NCBI RefSeq assembly: GCF_030409335.1
Contig: NZ_JAUFPN010000069.1
Span: 6,295 to 40,134 of the forward strand
Source: Paeniroseomonas aquatica
Lineage (GTDB): Bacteria > Pseudomonadota > Alphaproteobacteria > Acetobacterales > Acetobacteraceae
DNA length: 33,840 bases
Direction: 5' to 3'
The translations under genes were made by a program, and so were the position numbers. Shown here in pieces: positions 31,257-33,840 of the stretch. The notes under the pieces were generated by a model, which was not told where the DNA came from, did not search any database, and saw only the letters and a list, made by a program, of their open reading frames with translations. The first letter of the stretch is position 1. Every line of letters begins with the position of its first letter.

Positions 31257-31685
31257 ATGCAGAAGGGACAACAGGACATGGCAGCCATAGCAGGCACGAT
31301 TCTGACCATCAGCGACCAGCCGATCCCGGACGCCACCGTCATGATCGTGGCGGGGCCGGCGCATACCGACTTGGCCGCGATCACCGACGGGAGCGGCCAG
31401 TTCGAGTTCGGCGACCTCACGCCCGGGAGCTACATGTTGCAGGTGGTCTGCGACGGCTTCCAGACCGTGTCCGGCCAGGTGCCGGTGCGGGCGCGCCGCA
31501 TCACCCGCTGCGACATCACGCTGCAATCCGCCGCGGAGGCGGAGATCGAGTCCGAGGCGCCGCGCGGCCGCGGGCCGGTCCGCCCGTCGACCCTGCGGTC
31601 CTCGGCCCCGCCGCGCAGCGCCGAGGAGGTGCCGCCCCCGCGCCTGCCGCGGCAGCCCGACCGCGAGCTGCGGACGCGGAACTGA
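31257..31685 (+). CDS. Carboxypeptidase regulatory-like (CarboxypepD_reg) single-domain protein
   Basis: This 142-residue protein has a single transthyretin/Ig-like beta-sandwich at about 9-85: IAGTILTISDQPIPDATVMI, then ITDGSGQFEFGDLTPGSYML, then QVVCDGFQTVSGQVPV. The tail of about 55 residues is disordered and Pro/Arg/Glu-rich. There is no signal peptide or membrane segment. An alternative start at 31278 (after AGAAGGGA) would drop seven residues. Such domains normally decorate secreted enzymes or receptors; a stand-alone cytoplasmic-looking copy directly behind a protease gene suggests a partner, substrate or inhibitor of it. Biochemical role unknown. Confidence 0.82.
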   Translation: MQKGQQDMAAIAGTILTISDQPIPDATVMIVAGPAHTDLAAITDGSGQFEFGDLTPGSYMLQVVCDGFQTVSGQVPVRARRITRCDITLQSAAEAEIESEAPRGRGPVRPSTLRSSAPPRSAEEVPPPRLPRQPDRELRTRN

Positions 31686-31699
31686 GGCCCGGCGCGCGA

Positions 31700-31737
31700 C
31701 TGCCTCCGGTCGGACGCTTCCGTCCGACCGGAGGCAG
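31700..31737. terminator. Strong bidirectional hairpin between convergent genes
   Basis: CTGCCTCCGGTCGGACG (31700-31716) and CGTCCGACCGGAGGCAG (31721-31737) are perfect 17-bp complements with loop CTTC. It lies between the stop at 31685 (plus) and the stop at 31741 (minus), so it can end both transcripts even without a T-run. Confidence 0.8.
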
Positions 31738-31740
31738 CCC

Positions 31741-32985
31741 TCAGGGGCGCGGCCGCACCCCGGCGAGGATGGCGGCGCCCAGCGCCAGGAAGACGACGAC
31801 GGTCGCCATGCCGGCGCGCTGGCTGCCGGTCACCCCGGTGACCGTCGCCAGGGCCAGCGGGCCGAGGAAGCCGGTGACCCGGCCGCTGAGCGCGAACAGG
31901 CCGAAATGCGCCGCGGCCTCCTCGGCCGGGGCGAGCCGGGCCATCATCGTCCGGCTCGCGGCCTGGGCCGGGCCGATGAAGATGCCGAGGCCCAGCGCCA
32001 GGGCCCAGAAGGCGGTCTTGCCCTCGGCGACCAGCAACCCGGACCCGAGCAGGATCAGCGCCCCGAGCGCCACCATGACCACGCGCTGCGAGCCGACCCG
32101 GTCCTCGATCAGGCCGAAGCCGGCGGCGCCCAGGCCGGCGGTCAGGTTCAACGCGATGCCGAACAGCAGGATCTCCTCGACGCTCATGCCGAAGACCCCG
32201 GCGGCGTAGATGGCGCCGAAGGCGAAGAGGGTGTTCAGCCCGTCGGTGTAGAACAGCCGCGCCAGCAGGAAGCGCGCCAGCACCGGGTTCCGCGGCAGGC
32301 CGCGCAGCAGCCCGAGGATCTCGGCGAGGCCGGCCCGCGCCGCGGCGACCCAGCCCGGCCTGGCGCCGCCGGCATCGGGCAGCAGCAGCAGCACCGGCCA
32401 GGCGAAGAGCGCCACCCAGAGGGCGACCAGCAGCGCCGTGGCCCGGACATGCTCGGCGCTGGCCCGGTCCAGCCCCAGCGGCGAGGGATCGGGCCGCACC
32501 AGCAGCAGCAGCGCCACCACCAGGCAGACCAGCCCGCCGGCATAGCCGAGGCCCCAGGCGAGGCCGGAGACCCGGCCGATCTCGGCCGGCGTCGCCACCT
32601 GCGGCAGCAGCGAGTTATAGAACACGGTGCCGAGCTCGAAGGCGACGGTGGCGATGCCGACGCAGGCCAGCGCCCAGAGGGTGAAGCCCGGATCGGGCCG
32701 GGCGAACCAGAGGCCGGCGGTCGCCGCCACCATGATCCCGGTGCACCAGCCCAGCATGAGGCGCCGCCGCCCGCCGGCATCCGCCACCGCCCCGAGCACC
32801 GGCGAGAGCAGGGCGATGGTCAGCCCGGCCGCGGTCTGCATCCAGCCCCATTGCGCCTGGCCGGTGGCCGGGTCCGGGGCGATGCCCTGGGAGAAGTAGG
32901 TGGCGATGACGAAGGTCGAGACCACGGTGGGGAAGGCGCTGTTCGCCCAGTCGTACAGGGCCCAGGCCCAGGCCTTGCGGCTCAT
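31741..32985 (-). CDS. MFS transporter, Atg22/UMF1-like
   Basis: This 414-residue, twelve-helix transporter belongs to the major facilitator superfamily. The opening AWALYDWANSAFPTVVSTFV and the VAFELGTVFYNSLLPQVATP segment are characteristic of the UMF1/'vacuole effluxer Atg22-like' family. In yeast these export amino acids from the vacuole; bacterial members are uncharacterised and probably efflux small metabolites. Start ATG 32985 overlaps the glycosylase stop (ATGA), so the two genes are translationally coupled. GRRRLMLGW after helix 2-3 is the usual MFS basic loop. Confidence 0.92.
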   Translation of the reverse strand: MSRKAWAWALYDWANSAFPTVVSTFVIATYFSQGIAPDPATGQAQWGWMQTAAGLTIALLSPVLGAVADAGGRRRLMLGWCTGIMVAATAGLWFARPDPGFTLWALACVGIATVAFELGTVFYNSLLPQVATPAEIGRVSGLAWGLGYAGGLVCLVVALLLLVRPDPSPLGLDRASAEHVRATALLVALWVALFAWPVLLLLPDAGGARPGWVAAARAGLAEILGLLRGLPRNPVLARFLLARLFYTDGLNTLFAFGAIYAAGVFGMSVEEILLFGIALNLTAGLGAAGFGLIEDRVGSQRVVMVALGALILLGSGLLVAEGKTAFWALALGLGIFIGPAQAASRTMMARLAPAEEAAAHFGLFALSGRVTGFLGPLALATVTGVTGSQRAGMATVVVFLALGAAILAGVRPRP

Positions 32986-33530
32986 GCCGCCATTGCCGGT
33001 GCGGCGAAGCCGAGGCTGCGGGCGCAATCCGCCCAATGGTGGCGCAGCGCCGCCCAATGGCCGTTGGCGCCCGAGGGGCTCGGCAGGACGAAGAGCCGGG
33101 CGAAGGCCAGCCCCGGCGCCGCCGCGGCCACCAGGCCCTCCGGCTGCGCCCCGAAGGCCAGGGCCCGCTTCGCCAGGCCGAGCGCCGCGGCCGCGGCCTC
33201 CTGGCTGGTGAAGGCGATGGCCGCGGGCCGCCACCGGGCCATGCGGGCGACAAAGCCGGGCGTGTCGAAATCCGCCGGCCGCAGGTCGCGGTCCATGCCG
33301 CTCGCGGTCTTGCAGAGGTCGGTCAGGCCGATGCCGGCCCGGGCCAGGCGGCGATACTCGGCCGGCCGCACCAGGCAGCGGGTGAAGCCGGCCGCCTGCA
33401 GCACCGGCCAGAAGCGGTTGCCCCGGCCGGCGTAGTAGGCGCCGATGCGGCGGGACTCATGGCTGGCCGCCGTGCCGCAGAAGACCAGCCGCAGTCCGGG
33501 CCGCAGCAGGTCGGGCAGGGCCGGGGTCAC
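32982..33530 (-). CDS. Mug/TDG-like mismatch-specific DNA glycosylase (UDG superfamily)
   Basis: This 182-residue member of the uracil-DNA glycosylase superfamily removes uracil, or related deaminated bases, from mismatches. Motif 1 is LVFCGTAASHESRRIGAYYA, the substrate-pocket part is GRGNRFWPVLQAAGFT, and the DNA-intercalation motif is FVLPSPSGANGHWAALR. The 'FCGTA' form rather than 'GINPG' marks the subfamily often annotated DNA-deoxyinosine or G/U glycosylase. The start is GTG 33530, overlapping the TGA of the upstream gene in GTGA. It is coupled to the MFS gene by another 4-nt overlap; a link between DNA repair and export is not obvious. Confidence 0.88.
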   Translation of the reverse strand: MTPALPDLLRPGLRLVFCGTAASHESRRIGAYYAGRGNRFWPVLQAAGFTRCLVRPAEYRRLARAGIGLTDLCKTASGMDRDLRPADFDTPGFVARMARWRPAAIAFTSQEAAAAALGLAKRALAFGAQPEGLVAAAAPGLAFARLFVLPSPSGANGHWAALRHHWADCARSLGFAAPAMAA

Positions 33531-33840
33531 GCCAGCCCCGCCAGCGCATGGCAGGCGACGCCGATGGCGGCGAGGTCGCCGGCTTGCGCCGCCTCCCGCA
33601 CCAGCCCGGCCACCGCCGCATCCGCCGGCGCGCCGCCGGCCAGCCGGGCGGCGGCCAGCCGTGCCTGGATCGCCCCGAGGTCGGCCAGCAGCGCCGCCCG
33701 TGCCCGGGCGCCGAAGGGCCCCGGGGCGGGGGCGGCGGCGGTCGCCTGGCGCAGGGCGTCGATCTGGAAGTCGGCGCCGACCGCGCCCCAGCTTTGCGCC
33801 GCGGCCTCCGGCGTGGCGCCGGCCGAGGCGGCCAGCCGCA
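33527..33840 (-). CDS. C-terminal end of a large protein, possibly NAD-specific glutamate dehydrogenase (partial)
   Basis: A frame open from the window edge to TGA 33527-33529 gives about 104 residues: RLAASAGATPEAAAQSWGAV, then GADFQIDALRQAT, then GPFGARARAALLADLGAIQA, ending VACHALAGLA. The alanine-rich helical pattern with 'AVGADFxIDxLR' and 'ARAALLxDL' resembles the C-terminal tail of the large (~1600-residue) NAD-dependent glutamate dehydrogenases of Proteobacteria. The call is tentative because most of the protein lies outside the window. Coding is well supported by codon pattern and the GTGA overlap with the next gene. Confidence 0.5.
   Translation of the reverse strand, partial: RLAASAGATPEAAAQSWGAVGADFQIDALRQATAAAPAPGPFGARARAALLADLGAIQARLAAARLAGGAPADAAVAGLVREAAQAGDLAAIGVACHALAGLA

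Overview
The window is about 70% GC, with dense alphaproteobacterial coding. The gene content fits an environmental Acetobacteraceae member (Roseomonas-like): several orphan Bug/TctC-type solute-binding proteins, an IclR regulator, an RraA-type aldolase and an aerobic respiratory cluster. The taxonomic call is inference from gene content and composition; there is no rRNA or other marker gene here.

Left end (1-635): no intact gene. A terminator-like hairpin overlaps the 3' end of a 39-codon minus-strand fragment that reads like the C-terminus of a serine recombinase. Then come an AhpD/carboxymuconolactone-decarboxylase-like enzyme, a LysR regulator, a TauD/TfdA dioxygenase and a lipoprotein cytochrome c, all on the plus strand.

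Respiratory block (3822-15168, minus strand): ten genes, almost all joined by 4-nt start/stop overlaps. Transcription runs from 15168 leftwards: actA (pentaheme cytochrome), actB (Tat-exported Fe-S protein), actC (NrfD-like), actD, actE (monoheme lipoprotein), actF, ctaG, coxB (CuA plus cytochrome c), a fused subunit I/III oxidase and a small three-helix membrane protein. This is a complete Alternative Complex III plus caa3 oxidase module. It would carry electrons from quinol to ActABCDEF, then to the cytochrome c domain and CuA of CoxB, then to O2. Two details differ from textbook forms: the presumed ActE distal Met is a His, and canonical D- and K-channel residues are substituted in subunit I.

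Catabolic block (15441-22066): an IclR regulator, an SMP-30 lactonase and a Bug protein on the minus strand, divergent from Bug, RraA-type aldolase, D-2-hydroxyacid dehydrogenase and Bug on the plus strand. Two dyad elements, one in the divergent gap and one before rraA, share 12 of 15 core bases and look like one operator. The substrate is probably an organic or hydroxy acid.

Decay zone (22067-23072, and again 26690-27420): remnants of a GMC oxidoreductase, a GH15 glycosidase and a short-chain dehydrogenase lie end to end. Further on is a deleted and frameshifted heavy-metal RND pump fragment. Between the two zones are a class II photolyase, preceded by a perfect 10-bp inverted repeat, and a GT-C-like polytopic membrane protein.

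Right part: an orphan TAXI-type binding protein (minus), a CBS-CBS-BON protein (plus), then an AT-richer, palindrome-rich leader driving a two-gene unit. That unit encodes a V8-like serine protease with a long acidic N-terminal region and no signal peptide, and a small carboxypeptidase-regulatory-like beta-sandwich protein. It ends at a 17-bp perfect hairpin and is the best candidate here for an undescribed system. The window closes with a minus-strand operon: an MFS transporter, a Mug-like DNA glycosylase and the C-terminus of a protein that may be NAD-glutamate dehydrogenase.
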